The translations under genes and the position numbers were made by a program. 64,000 nt of DNA. It comes from Bacteroidota bacterium. Its GTDB lineage: Bacteria > Bacteroidota > Ignavibacteria > Kapaibacteriales > HRBIN21. Below the pieces are notes generated by a model. That model did no database searches and was not told where the DNA came from. It worked only from the letters and a program-made list of their open reading frames with translations. This document shows positions 38,094 through 46,885 of the stretch, piece by piece (the stretch's first letter is position 1; every line of letters begins with the position of its first letter). The stretch covers positions 1 to 64,000 of the forward strand of contig JAUQPR010000009.1 in NCBI GenBank assembly GCA_030550275.1, in the 5' to 3' direction.

Positions 38094-39287
38094 CTACTTG
38101 GGCGGAGCTTGGACAGAGATCCGAGCCAGGAGCTGCTCCATCCGGTGCAGCGCCTCCTGGATGTTCTCCACCGAGTTGGCGTAGGAAAAGCGCACAAAGC
38201 CCTCACCGTACTCGCCGAAGGCAGTGCCGCTCAGGCATGCCACGCCAGCCTCTTGCAGCATCACCTCGGCGAATTCACGCGAGCTCATACCCAGCTCCTG
38301 GATGTTCGCAAACGCGTAGAACGCCCCCTGCGGACGTTGGCACCGAATGCCGGGCAAGCGGTTGAGCCCGTCCACCAAGACATCACGGCGACGCCGGAAC
38401 TCCTCCACAAAGCGCTGTACTGCCGGGAGCGTGCGTTCCGAGAGCGCCTCCAGCGCAGCAATCTGCGTAAAGGTCGCTGTGCAACTGGTGCAATTCGTCT
38501 GCAGCCGTGCCACCACCTCGGCAATGCGCGTGGGCATGAGCCCGTAGCCAATGCGCCAGCCCGTCATGGCAAAGGTCTTGGAGAAGCCATCCAGCACGAT
38601 CGTGCGCTCCTTCATGCCCTCGAACTGCACGATGCTGACATGGCGCAGCCCGTCGTAGATAATCTGCGAGTAGATCTCGTCGGAGAACACCATCAGGTTG
38701 TGCCGCCGTGCCAGCTCGGCGATCTGCTCCAGCTCTTCGGCGGTCAGGACGCTGCCGGTGGGGTTGTGCGGCGTATTGAGCACAATCATGCGCGTGCGCT
38801 CGGTAATCCGCGCCTCGATATCGGCAACATCCATGCGGAATCCCCGCTCCTCGCGCAGCGGGACAGGAACGGGAACCGCCCCCAGGAAGCGGATGACCGA
38901 CTCGTAGATGGGAAAGCCGGGGTTGGGGTAGAGCACCTCGTCGCCCTCCTCCAGCGTTGCCATCAAGCCGAAGAAGATAATGGGCTTTGCCCCGGGCGTG
39001 ACGACAACCTCTGCACCCGAGTACAGCTGCACACCGCGCGTTGCATTGAAGTACTCGGCGATGGCAGCGCGCACCTCGGGCAGCCCCGGCGAGGGTCCGT
39101 AGTGCGTATAGCCGGCATCGAGTGCACGCTTGGCTGCCTCGCGGATGTTCTCCGGAGTGTCAAAATCCGGCTCGCCTATCTCCAGGTGGATAATCCGACG
39201 CCCCTGCGCTTCCAGTGCGCGCGCACGCGCCAATACTTCAAACGCCGTCTCTGTGCCTAAGCGCTCTATCCGACGGGCAATGTGCAT
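38094..39287 (-). CDS. Pyridoxal-phosphate aminotransferase, aspartate aminotransferase class I/II
   Basis: 397-aa fold-type I aminotransferase. Visible marks are LEIGEPDFDTPENI, YGPSPGLPEVRAAIAEYF, the NxxNPTG-type motif LNTPHNPTG, SDEIYSQIIYDG, and the Schiff-base lysine in LDGFSKTFAMTGWRIGYG. The C-terminal arginine for carboxylate binding is in FVRFSYANS. It resembles the aspartate/alanine group (AspC, AlaA-like), but substrate preference is not readable. It lies between tsaE (five bases) and the Asp-box protein gene (seven bases). Confidence 0.93.
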   Translation of the reverse strand: MHIARRIERLGTETAFEVLARARALEAQGRRIIHLEIGEPDFDTPENIREAAKRALDAGYTHYGPSPGLPEVRAAIAEYFNATRGVQLYSGAEVVVTPGAKPIIFFGLMATLEEGDEVLYPNPGFPIYESVIRFLGAVPVPVPLREERGFRMDVADIEARITERTRMIVLNTPHNPTGSVLTAEELEQIAELARRHNLMVFSDEIYSQIIYDGLRHVSIVQFEGMKERTIVLDGFSKTFAMTGWRIGYGLMPTRIAEVVARLQTNCTSCTATFTQIAALEALSERTLPAVQRFVEEFRRRRDVLVDGLNRLPGIRCQRPQGAFYAFANIQELGMSSREFAEVMLQEAGVACLSGTAFGEYGEGFVRFSYANSVENIQEALHRMEQLLARISVQAPPK

Positions 39288-39292
39288 GAGGG

Positions 39293-39769
39293 CTACTCCT
39301 GGGATTGGACACGCTCGATGCGGATATGGCGGACGGACTCCTGCTCCGGGTCAACCCGGATGTGGACTGCCCAGTAGCTGCGCGGCAGAAGTCCATCGGC
39401 ATTCTCAGACCATTCCACCAATTTGATGGCATCACCGGCGCTGACGCATTCGGCAAAGCCGATCTCCTCCAGCTCCTGCCGAGAGCGCACGCGGTAGAGG
39501 TCCACATGGTAGAGGGGAATCTCCGTGCGGTCGGGCAAGCTGCCGAAGTACTGGTTGATGATGGCGAAGGTAGGGCTGGTGACCAGCTCCTCGACGTGGA
39601 AGTACTGGCAGATGCCCTTGATGAACTCTGTCTTGCCCGCCCCCAGATCGCCGTAGAGCGCAACGGTATCGCCCGGACGCAGCCGCTGCGCAAAGGCTCG
39701 CGCAATGGCAAGGGTCTCCTCCTCACTGCGCGAGAGGTACTCCTCAACATCGGCTTCCTGCTTGCCCAT
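39293..39769 (-). CDS. tsaE: tRNA threonylcarbamoyladenosine biosynthesis ATPase TsaE
   Basis: 158-aa P-loop ATPase needed with TsaB and TsaD to make t6A in tRNAs that read ANN codons. Walker A is YGDLGAGKTEFIKGI, the switch region TSPTFAIINQYFG, and Walker B-like YHVDLYRVRS; the conserved LVEWSENA is also present. The ATG at 39769 is preferred over the GTG at 39778. A TATTTTTG promoter motif stands at 39812-39819. Neighbourhood with a PorX-type gene is, from memory, common in Bacteroidota. Confidence 0.94.
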   Translation of the reverse strand: MGKQEADVEEYLSRSEEETLAIARAFAQRLRPGDTVALYGDLGAGKTEFIKGICQYFHVEELVTSPTFAIINQYFGSLPDRTEIPLYHVDLYRVRSRQELEEIGFAECVSAGDAIKLVEWSENADGLLPRSYWAVHIRVDPEQESVRHIRIERVQSQE

Positions 39770-39811
39770 GGAAGACACGGTGCACCTGAGCCAACATCCC
39801 GCTTGGGCTTA

Positions 39812-39819
39812 CAAAAATA
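39812..39819 (-). promoter_or_regulatory. tsaE -7 promoter motif
   Basis: TATTTTTG, full match to TAnnTTTG, 42 bases before the tsaE ATG, in the 74-base gap after porX. Confidence 0.55.
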
Positions 39820-39843
39820 CTCCAGCCCCTCTCAGCTCGTACC

Positions 39844-41415
39844 CTATCCCCGCGGCTGCAACACCGCTACCGGCAGGATCATCTCCTGCAGCGAGATCCC
39901 CCCGTGTTGGAAGCTGTCGCGGTACCGATTGGCGTAGAGGTGGTAGTCGCTCGGGTAGACGAAGAAGTAGTCCTCCTTCGCCACCAGCATTGTGGTGACC
40001 TGGCTGGAGCGCGGGAGCCGCCATTCCCGTGGGTCACGCAGCCAGACAACGGCGCGCTCGGATTCGGCACGAACATTCCGACCCAGCTTGTAGCGCAGGT
40101 TCGGGGTCGTCTCCCGGTCGCCATATGCCTTGAGCGGGCGCATGCAGCGGATAGCGCCGTGGTCGGTCGTCACAATCACCACCGGCTGCGGTTTCGCCGT
40201 TGCCAATGCCCGCAGAATCCCGAACAGGCTGGAGTGCTGAAACCAGGAGCGCGTCAGCGAACGGTAGGCTGCCTCGTCGGGCACGATCTCGCGCAATACT
40301 GGCGAATCCGAACGCGAGTGCACGAGCATATCCACGGTATTGACCACCACCGCAGTGAGCCCATGCTGCAGGTAGCGCACAATCTCCTGCTCAATCCTGC
40401 GCCCGAACGCCGGGTCAATAATCTTGATGTACGCGATGCCGCCGGGAACACTCAGGCGCCGACGCTGGAAGTACGCCTCCAGGAGCTGCTGCTCAAAGGC
40501 GTTTTGGCTGTGCTCGGCATCACCTTCGGTCCACCACTGCGGGTAGTGCTGCTGAATCTGGAGTGGGAAGAGCCCGCTGAAGATGGCGTTACGCGCGTAC
40601 TGCGTGGTCGTGGGCACAATGGAGAAGTAGTACGAGCGCTCAACCGCGAACATCGGGTGCAGGAGCTCCTCGATGACCATCCACTGGTCCAGCCGCAGGC
40701 AGTCAATCAGGACGAAGACCACCGGACGTTTGCCAATCCAGGGCAGCACGAAGCGATCGAGCACACCGGGGGAGAGCGTCGGCGCGGAGGGATCCTCCGG
40801 ATGCTGCACCCACCGCGCGTAGGAGTGCTCGATGAAGTTGCCGAAGGCAGCATTGCACTCGCGCCACTGGGCCGCAAGCGTCTCCTGCAACCCCAGTTCG
40901 GGATGCTGCTGAATCTCCCACTCCCAGCCGATGAGCTTGAGATAGATGTCCAGCCACTCGTACCATTCCAGCGGCTGCTGGAGCCGACGAGAGAGCTCGT
41001 GGAACCCCTGCAAATACTGCTGCACCAGGCGCTGCCCGGCAATGCGACGCGCCTCAACGAACTTCTTGCACGCCGCCAGAATCTGCGTTGGATTGACCGG
41101 CTTGGTCAAGTAGTCGTCAATCTTGCGCCAGATCGCCTCCTCCATGAGCGTTTCGGCTTCATTCTTGGTCACCATCACCACCGGCACGTGCGGCGAGAGC
41201 TCCTTGAGCACCTCCAGCGTCTCCAGCCCCGTCATCCCGACCATCATCTCGTCCAGGAAGATGAGGTCGTAGCTCCGCTGCTGTACCAGTTCGATGGCGT
41301 CCTCGCCCGAAGTGGCGGTCTCGACCACATAGCCGTGCTGCTCCAGCAACAGGATGTGCGGGCGAAGCAGCTCAATCTCATCATCAATCCACAGCACGCT
41401 CCCGCGCTTGGACAT
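39844..41415 (-). CDS. porX: PorX-type response regulator with PglZ domain (type IX secretion regulator)
   Basis: 523-aa two-domain protein. The receiver (1-120) has VLWIDDEIELL, the phospho-Asp in LIFLDEMMVGMTG, VVMVTKNEAE and DYLTKPVNP. The C-terminal PglZ/alkaline-phosphatase-like domain has metal-site stretches VFVLIDCLRLDQW, PTTTQYARNAIFSGLFP and IVVTTDHGA. PorX with PorY controls type IX secretion genes, and its PglZ part has phosphodiesterase activity in studied members. No porY kinase is in the window. The ATG at 41415 begins right before the receiver. The upstream 120 bases are shared with the divergent Nif3-like gene. Confidence 0.92.
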   Translation of the reverse strand: MSKRGSVLWIDDEIELLRPHILLLEQHGYVVETATSGEDAIELVQQRSYDLIFLDEMMVGMTGLETLEVLKELSPHVPVVMVTKNEAETLMEEAIWRKIDDYLTKPVNPTQILAACKKFVEARRIAGQRLVQQYLQGFHELSRRLQQPLEWYEWLDIYLKLIGWEWEIQQHPELGLQETLAAQWRECNAAFGNFIEHSYARWVQHPEDPSAPTLSPGVLDRFVLPWIGKRPVVFVLIDCLRLDQWMVIEELLHPMFAVERSYYFSIVPTTTQYARNAIFSGLFPLQIQQHYPQWWTEGDAEHSQNAFEQQLLEAYFQRRRLSVPGGIAYIKIIDPAFGRRIEQEIVRYLQHGLTAVVVNTVDMLVHSRSDSPVLREIVPDEAAYRSLTRSWFQHSSLFGILRALATAKPQPVVIVTTDHGAIRCMRPLKAYGDRETTPNLRYKLGRNVRAESERAVVWLRDPREWRLPRSSQVTTMLVAKEDYFFVYPSDYHLYANRYRDSFQHGGISLQEMILPVAVLQPRG

Positions 41416-41500
41416 GGCAAGCCCATATGCTGAGACCGTGCAAGACGACGAACGAATCCCCACGCCATTTCCCCACCCCTTGCTGTGGCAAGGATTTTCG

Positions 41501-41508
41501 TAAGTTTG
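41501..41508 (+). promoter_or_regulatory. -7 promoter motif of the Nif3-like gene
   Basis: TAAGTTTG followed by C, full match to TAnnTTTG, 27 bases before the preferred ATG at 41536 and 12 before the ATG at 41521. Confidence 0.6.
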
Positions 41509-41535
41509 CGTGCATCAGTGATGCACTCGCGGAGC

Positions 41536-42426
41536 ATGGCGCTGTCCATCGCCGAGTTCGCGGCGCTGCTGGAGCAGGAGCTTCCCTCAGCGAGCGCAAG
41601 CGAAGGCGACCGAACGGGATTGCAAATCCAGGCAGGGCAGCAAACGGTCCATTCGGTGCTGCTCTGCTATGAAGTCACCGAGGAGGTCATCCAGGAAGCC
41701 CGCCAGAGAGACTGCAACCTGATTGTGGCGTTCCACCCGCTGATCTTCCATCCCCTCCTTGCGCTGACGGAAGAGGACCGGGTTGGGCGGCTGTGCTCTC
41801 AGCTCATTCGGTACGGAATTGCGCTCTGGGTGGTCCACACCCGCTTTGATACCCATCCGGAAGGGACCTCTGCAGCGTTGGCTGCCGCCCTGGGGCTGCG
41901 GGTGCGGGCTCCTCTCCTTCCGCTGCCCCAGCTTCCCGGCTACGGCATGGGGGTAATTGCCGAGGCGGAGCCACCACTGCCGGCAGAGGAGTTCCTGTCG
42001 CGTGTCCAGGAGCGGCTTGGTGCGCCGCTCCGATACGCTCCCGGCGTGCAGGAGTGGATCGGTTCGGTTGCGCTCCTTGGTGGCAGTGGAGGGAGCTTCC
42101 TGCCGGCAGCGCTGCGCTGCGGAGTGGATGCCTTCGTGACGGGCGACCTGAAGTACCACGCCTTCCACGCCGCCGACCGGCGCCTCTGGCTCATTGACGC
42201 CGGGCATGCTGAAACGGAGCGCTTCGTTGTCCCGGCGCTCAACCGGCTCCTGCGCCGAGTACTTCCAGAACAGATCCCGGTGCACTGTGCCACCCAGTGG
42301 CACTCCCCACTGCGGTGGCACCCCCCATATCCCCGAGTTGGTTCCACAGACGAGGCTTCCTCCTCCGATGCAGACGCAACTGTATTACCTGGCGCTCATC
42401 GCCACGTTGGACCGTCGCTTGGATGA
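41536..42426 (+). CDS. Nif3-like dinuclear metal center protein
   Basis: 296-aa member of the Nif3/YbgI (GTP cyclohydrolase I type 2-like) family, function unsettled. Family blocks are TGLQIQAG, the metal motif VAFHPLIFHPLL, VVHTRFDTHPEG and the C-terminal IDAGHAETERFVVP. The short form lacks the middle PII-like insertion. The last 30 residues are not family-like and overlap the next gene by 59 bases. ATG 41536 fits family starts; ATG 41521 is an alternative. Pairing with a zinc-ribbon coiled-coil gene is common in Bacteroidota/Chlorobiota. Confidence 0.88.
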   Translation: MALSIAEFAALLEQELPSASASEGDRTGLQIQAGQQTVHSVLLCYEVTEEVIQEARQRDCNLIVAFHPLIFHPLLALTEEDRVGRLCSQLIRYGIALWVVHTRFDTHPEGTSAALAAALGLRVRAPLLPLPQLPGYGMGVIAEAEPPLPAEEFLSRVQERLGAPLRYAPGVQEWIGSVALLGGSGGSFLPAALRCGVDAFVTGDLKYHAFHAADRRLWLIDAGHAETERFVVPALNRLLRRVLPEQIPVHCATQWHSPLRWHPPYPRVGSTDEASSSDADATVLPGAHRHVGPSLG

Positions 42427-43105
42427 ACTTCAAGAAGACGTCGGGGAGCTCCCCGACCAGATCGCCCGCGCCCGCCAGAGTGTTGCCCACCACGAAGCAC
42501 GCGTCAAGGAAACCCAGAGCATCATCGAGGAGATTCGCACCTTCCGTTCCACAGCACACGTCACGCTGCAGGAGCTGCGCGACCGCGAACAGCGCCTCTC
42601 CGAGCAGCAGTTCCGCGTGCGCAATAACCGCGAATTCGACGCCATCACGCGCGAAATCCAGAACATCCGCGCCGAACGCGACCGCATCGAACAGGAGCTG
42701 CGCAATTCGGTCATCAAGCTGGAGAACCTCGAACACCTCCTACAGCAGCAGCAGGAGGAGCTGCAGAAAGCCCAGCAGGAGCTCGCAGAGTTGGAGCACG
42801 CGCTGGAGCTCCTCAGCAGCAACCAAAGCGAAGAGCTGCAGCGCCTGACCCAGCTCCGCCAGGAGCTCAGCAGCAAGGTTCGCCCCGAACTCCTTGCCGA
42901 GTACGAGCGCATCCGCACCTTCCACCGTGATGCCGTCGTCCCGGTCCGGCGGGAAAGCTGCTCGGGATGCTACAACCGCGTCACCCCACAGCGGTTGGTC
43001 GAGATGCGCATGTACCGGGATCGCCTCTTCTTGTGCGAACACTGCGGTCGCATCCTCTATCCGGAGGAGCAGTTGCCGGAGCTGGAGGAGCTCTCCAACG
43101 TATGA
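42368..43105 (+). CDS. C4-type zinc-ribbon coiled-coil protein (CT398-like)
   Basis: 245-aa protein. About 190 residues form a long coiled coil (DRRLDELQEDVGELPDQIAR to LQRLTQLRQELSSKV) folded back as a hairpin. A C-terminal zinc ribbon follows, with Cys pairs CSGC and CEHC (ESCSGCYNRV and LFLCEHCGRILY). The Chlamydia relative CT398 binds sigma-54 and flagellar/secretion parts, but a general function is not established. It ends in an ATGA overlap with rnhA. Confidence 0.87.
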   Translation: MQTQLYYLALIATLDRRLDELQEDVGELPDQIARARQSVAHHEARVKETQSIIEEIRTFRSTAHVTLQELRDREQRLSEQQFRVRNNREFDAITREIQNIRAERDRIEQELRNSVIKLENLEHLLQQQQEELQKAQQELAELEHALELLSSNQSEELQRLTQLRQELSSKVRPELLAEYERIRTFHRDAVVPVRRESCSGCYNRVTPQRLVEMRMYRDRLFLCEHCGRILYPEEQLPELEELSNV

Positions 43106-43575
43106 AGCTGCTGGTCTACGTAGATGGCGCCGCGCTGGGCAACCCGGGTCCGGCAGGCATCGGTGTTGTCATTACCACTGAAGCGGGCGAGCCGCTGGTC
43201 CAATGTGGAGAACCCATCGGGAGCACCACGAACAACGTTGCCGAATACCGCGCGCTGCTGCGCGCACTGGAGCTCCTTCACGCGTGGGGGCAGCCTCTGG
43301 AAGCCGTCACCATCCGCAGCGATAGCCAGTTGCTGGTGCGTCAGCTCAGCGGCGAATACGCCGTGCGATTGCCCCATTTGCAACAGCTCCACGCCGCCGC
43401 ACATGCGGCACTGGAGCAGCTCCGTGCACGCGTCCGCATCGAGTACGTCGAGCGCGAGCAGAACCGGGTTGCCGACCGCCTGGCAAAGCTGGGAGCGCGG
43501 CTGTCGGCGCTCGCTGCTGCAAAGAGGCTGCCGGATGATTCGTCTTCATCCCTGGGCATTGACACAACGGGGTAG
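43102..43575 (+). CDS. rnhA: Ribonuclease HI family protein
   Basis: 157-aa RNase H fold nuclease that degrades the RNA strand in RNA-DNA hybrids. The acidic residues are in VYVDGAALGNPGPAGIG (Asp), NNVAEYRALLRAL (Glu), IRSDSQLLVRQLSG (Asp) and NRVADRLAKLG (Asp). It is the bacterial/archaeal short type without the E. coli basic protrusion. The C-terminal 20 residues are variable. Its TAG stop (43573-43575) is directly followed by the RNase P RNA. Confidence 0.92.
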   Translation: MKLLVYVDGAALGNPGPAGIGVVITTEAGEPLVQCGEPIGSTTNNVAEYRALLRALELLHAWGQPLEAVTIRSDSQLLVRQLSGEYAVRLPHLQQLHAAAHAALEQLRARVRIEYVEREQNRVADRLAKLGARLSALAAAKRLPDDSSSSLGIDTTG

Positions 43576-44012
<437 letters not shown>

Positions 44013-44049
44013 CTCCCCGCAATTCCGTTGCACCGAACCGGGCGGACCG

Positions 44050-44358
44050 ATGCAGCTTCCGGAGGACCCTCTCCTGCGTGAACTTCTGCCGGAGTTTCTG
44101 CAGCATTGCCACAGTACCATCGGGCACATCCTCGATGCAGCGCAGGCGCACAATGAACAGGAGCTCTACCGCTCCGGACACACCCTCAAGGGAACCGCGC
44201 TGCAGTTCGGTCTCACCGAGCTGGCAGAGCTGGGCATCCAGTTGATGGACTGTGCCCGCCATCACCGGTGGGAGGATGTCCCAGCGCTGTGCCAAACACT
44301 GCAGCAGATGCTGCATTCGCTGCAGACGCAGTTGAACAACACCGCCCCCAGCCCATGA
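44050..44358 (+). CDS. Stand-alone HPt domain protein
   Basis: 102-aa histidine phosphotransfer protein. The phospho-acceptor motif is SGHTLKGTALQFG with His44 in a four-helix bundle. HPt proteins shuttle phosphoryl groups from hybrid kinases to response regulators. No hybrid kinase is next to it. The CHASE-PAS protein 2.5 kb downstream has lost its own His. It starts 37 bases after the RNase P RNA and overlaps the next gene by four bases (ATGA). Confidence 0.87.
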   Translation: MQLPEDPLLRELLPEFLQHCHSTIGHILDAAQAHNEQELYRSGHTLKGTALQFGLTELAELGIQLMDCARHHRWEDVPALCQTLQQMLHSLQTQLNNTAPSP

Positions 44359-44846
44359 AGCACACATGGCTGTCGGCACTCCTGCTTGCCCTCTGCTGCG
44401 CATACTCCAGTGCGCAACCCCGCATCGCCGTCCTCCCCTTCCGCAACATGGACGGAGACCTGCGCTACAACCTCTGGTGCTACCGCTTTGCCGATAGCAT
44501 TGCTGCCCTGCTTGAGCGCGCCGATACCAGCGGGAAATCCTACTACATCATCCCGCGCGATTCACTGGAGCTGGTGCTGGGCGAGCTGAATTTGGACCCC
44601 ACAACTCCGCAGTACGACTCCGACATCTGGAAAGCCGCCCAACTCCTGCAAGCACGATACGTGGTCACGGGCAACTTCAATCTGCTGCCGGGCAAAATCT
44701 TGCTCAACGCCTACCTCTACGACGTTCGCACGAAGCTGGCGCGCGCAACCGCGCAGAATCTCTACCGCCCAGAATCCCAAGCCGATGAGCTGGCTGCTCT
44801 GGTTGTGCAACAACTGCTCCCTCGGCTGCAGCATGGCACACGGTGA
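44355..44846 (+). CDS. Periplasmic TolB-N/CsgG-like small protein
   Basis: 163-aa exported protein. Signal peptide MKHTWLSALLLALCCAYSSA is followed by a fold like the TolB N-terminal/CsgG/FlgO group: PRIAVLPFRNMDGDLRYN, then a helix with FADSIAALLERAD, IIPRDSLELVLGELNL, and AQLLQARYVVTGNFNLLPG with the family strand-turn-strand. Proteins of this type assemble lipoprotein or envelope complexes; exact role unknown. It overlaps rimM by 14 bases. Confidence 0.7.
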   Translation: MKHTWLSALLLALCCAYSSAQPRIAVLPFRNMDGDLRYNLWCYRFADSIAALLERADTSGKSYYIIPRDSLELVLGELNLDPTTPQYDSDIWKAAQLLQARYVVTGNFNLLPGKILLNAYLYDVRTKLARATAQNLYRPESQADELAALVVQQLLPRLQHGTR

Positions 44847-45429
44847 GCGGCTCCGCTACATCGGAACCCTCGTGCGCACACACGGCATCAACGGAGCGTT
44901 GGTGCTGCACTGCGACTCACACCGCGACGCGGTACAGCTACGTCCGGGAATGACGCTGCAGATAGGCTATTCGGCCAGATTTGCGCTCCCCTATACGCTG
45001 CGCCGCTTCCGCTCTACTCCCCGGGGAATCATCCTCGAGCTGGAGCAGGTGCACACCCTTGCCCAAGCCCGCCAGCTCCTCGAACAAGGAGTCTTTGTCG
45101 CCGAGGACCTCGTTGTACCAGCTCAAGCGGAAACGACCGCCGAGTACGCTCTCGACGAGGTGCTCGGCTGCACGGTCATCACCGACGAAGGTGCCTACCT
45201 GGGCACGGTCGTGGACGTATGGCTGCTTCCCGCAAACGACGTCTGGGTGGTGGAGACCGAGAGTGCGTACCTGCCGCTGCCTGTCATCTCCGAGGTTGTG
45301 CGCTCGGTTGACCTTCACCAGCGCCGTATCCTCGTTACTTTGCTGCCGGGATTGCTGGAGATCGCTCAACCCAAGCGTGTGCACACCGACCATGCCGGAG
45401 ACGCCGCAGACGGAGTTGATGCGGATTGA
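44833..45429 (+). CDS. rimM: 16S rRNA processing protein RimM
   Basis: 198-aa assembly factor for the 30S head, binding ribosomal protein S19. The N-terminal barrel ([20 protein letters not shown]) and PRC barrel ([40 protein letters not shown]) are typical. The usual upstream neighbour rpsP is absent; here it follows the TolB-like gene. Its stop overlaps trmD by 11 bases. The last 20 residues are a polar tail. Confidence 0.93.
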   Translation: MAHGERLRYIGTLVRTHGINGALVLHCDSHRDAVQLRPGMTLQIGYSARFALPYTLRRFRSTPRGIILELEQVHTLAQARQLLEQGVFVAEDLVVPAQAETTAEYALDEVLGCTVITDEGAYLGTVVDVWLLPANDVWVVETESAYLPLPVISEVVRSVDLHQRRILVTLLPGLLEIAQPKRVHTDHAGDAADGVDAD

Positions 45430-46144
45430 TATCGTCACGGCTGTGCCGCAGATCATCGAGCCGGTGCTGGGGCAGAGCATCCTCGGGCGCGCCCAGCGGA
45501 AGGGGATCGTACGCATCGTCGTGCACGACCTGCACCACTACGGGGTCGACCGCCACGGGCACATTGACGATGCCCCGTACGGTGGAGGTCCTGGTATGGT
45601 CATCCGCTGCGAGCCCGTGTTCGCCTGTATCGAGAAGCTCCAAGCCGAACGCCACTACGACGAGGTCATCTACATGACCGCCGATGGAGAGCGGCTCACG
45701 CAGTCGCTGGTCAACCAACTCTCGTTATGCCGCAACCTGATCATCCTGGCAGGGCACTACAAGGGCGTGGACCAGCGCATCCGCGATGTCCTCGTTACGC
45801 GCGAGATCTCCATCGGCGACTACGTCCTCACCGGTGGGGAGCTCCCGGCACTGGTGCTGGTGGACGCCATCGTGCGCCTCCTGCCGGGCGTGCTCAACGA
45901 CCCCGAATCGGCGCTGGAGGACTCCTTCCAGAGCGGGCTGCTGGAACCCCCCATCTACACGCGCCCGGCAGACTTCCGAGGCTACAAGGTCCCAGAGGTG
46001 CTGCTCAGTGGCGACCACGAAGCAATCCGCCGCTGGCGCTACGAACAGGCGCTGCGCAAAACGCTGGAGCGCCGCCCCGATCTCCTTGCGGATGCCGACC
46101 CCGAACTCCTCAAATCGCGCTGCCATGGAAGCTCCTCCACGTAA
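45419..46144 (+). CDS. trmD: tRNA (guanine(37)-N1)-methyltransferase
   Basis: 241-aa SPOUT methyltransferase that makes m1G37 and prevents frameshifting. It has [33 protein letters not shown], the trefoil-knot SAM site [36 protein letters not shown], and [20 protein letters not shown]. The ATG at 45419 gives the standard N-terminus. The usual downstream rplS is missing; queC follows with a 20-base overlap. Confidence 0.96.
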   Translation: MRIDIVTAVPQIIEPVLGQSILGRAQRKGIVRIVVHDLHHYGVDRHGHIDDAPYGGGPGMVIRCEPVFACIEKLQAERHYDEVIYMTADGERLTQSLVNQLSLCRNLIILAGHYKGVDQRIRDVLVTREISIGDYVLTGGELPALVLVDAIVRLLPGVLNDPESALEDSFQSGLLEPPIYTRPADFRGYKVPEVLLSGDHEAIRRWRYEQALRKTLERRPDLLADADPELLKSRCHGSSST

Positions 46145-46823
46145 GCTCGCCGTTGTGCTCATGAGCGGCGGGATGGACTCCGCCGTCACAGCCGCCTTGG
46201 TCCGCCAGCAGGGCTACGAGCTGGCAGCGCTCCACGTGACCTACGGGCACCGCACGGCGAACGCAGAACGGCGCGCATTCGAGGCTCTCTGCCAATTCTG
46301 GAACGTACAGCACCGCCTCGTGGTCTCCATCGAGCACCTGCGCGTCATCGGCGGCAGTGCTTTGACCGACCCCACAATTCCCGTACCCGAAGGGAAGCTC
46401 GAGCGCGAGGGCATCCCACCCACGTACGTTCCCTTCCGCAATGCGAACCTGCTTAGCATCGCCACCAGCTGGGCGGAGGTACTCGGCGCCGCTGCCATCG
46501 CCATCGGCGCAGTTGAAGAGGATTCCAGCGGCTATCCCGATTGCCGCCAGGTCTTCTACGAGGCGTTCCAGCGCGTCATTGATTTGGGCACGCGCCCGGA
46601 GACCCAAATCCAACTCCTGACGCCGGTCATCCACCTGCGCAAGCACGAGATTGTTGCCACCGGGCACCGGCTCGGTGTGCCCTTTGAGCTGACCTGGTCC
46701 TGCTATCAGCGCGAGGACATCGCCTGCGGGGAGTGCGACTCCTGCCTGCTGCGGCTTCGTGGCTTTGCCCGCGCCGGAATCCCAGACCCACTCCCGTACG
46801 CCCGGCAGCCTGTGGTGGGTTAA
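46125..46823 (+). CDS. queC: 7-cyano-7-deazaguanine synthase
   Basis: 232-aa ATP-dependent enzyme of queuosine synthesis that turns 7-carboxy-7-deazaguanine into preQ0. The PP-loop is [34 protein letters not shown] and [13 protein letters not shown] are typical. The zinc site is at the C-terminus with [18 protein letters not shown]. The other que genes are not in the window. Placement in an rRNA/tRNA modification group (rimM, trmD) fits its role. Confidence 0.94.
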   Translation: MEAPPRKLAVVLMSGGMDSAVTAALVRQQGYELAALHVTYGHRTANAERRAFEALCQFWNVQHRLVVSIEHLRVIGGSALTDPTIPVPEGKLEREGIPPTYVPFRNANLLSIATSWAEVLGAAAIAIGAVEEDSSGYPDCRQVFYEAFQRVIDLGTRPETQIQLLTPVIHLRKHEIVATGHRLGVPFELTWSCYQREDIACGECDSCLLRLRGFARAGIPDPLPYARQPVVG

Positions 46824-46885
46824 ACTTTCCCGCCGAGCAGCCGATACTTCCACCGCACAGTCGAGTTGCCAAAGGTGGGGCACCT

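Noticed and set aside
41536-42426. Loss of a metal-binding histidine in the Nif3-like protein (AFHP instead of AHHP)
   Set aside because: A related subgroup, including the human protein, has YHPP at this place, so it is probably subfamily variation and not decay.
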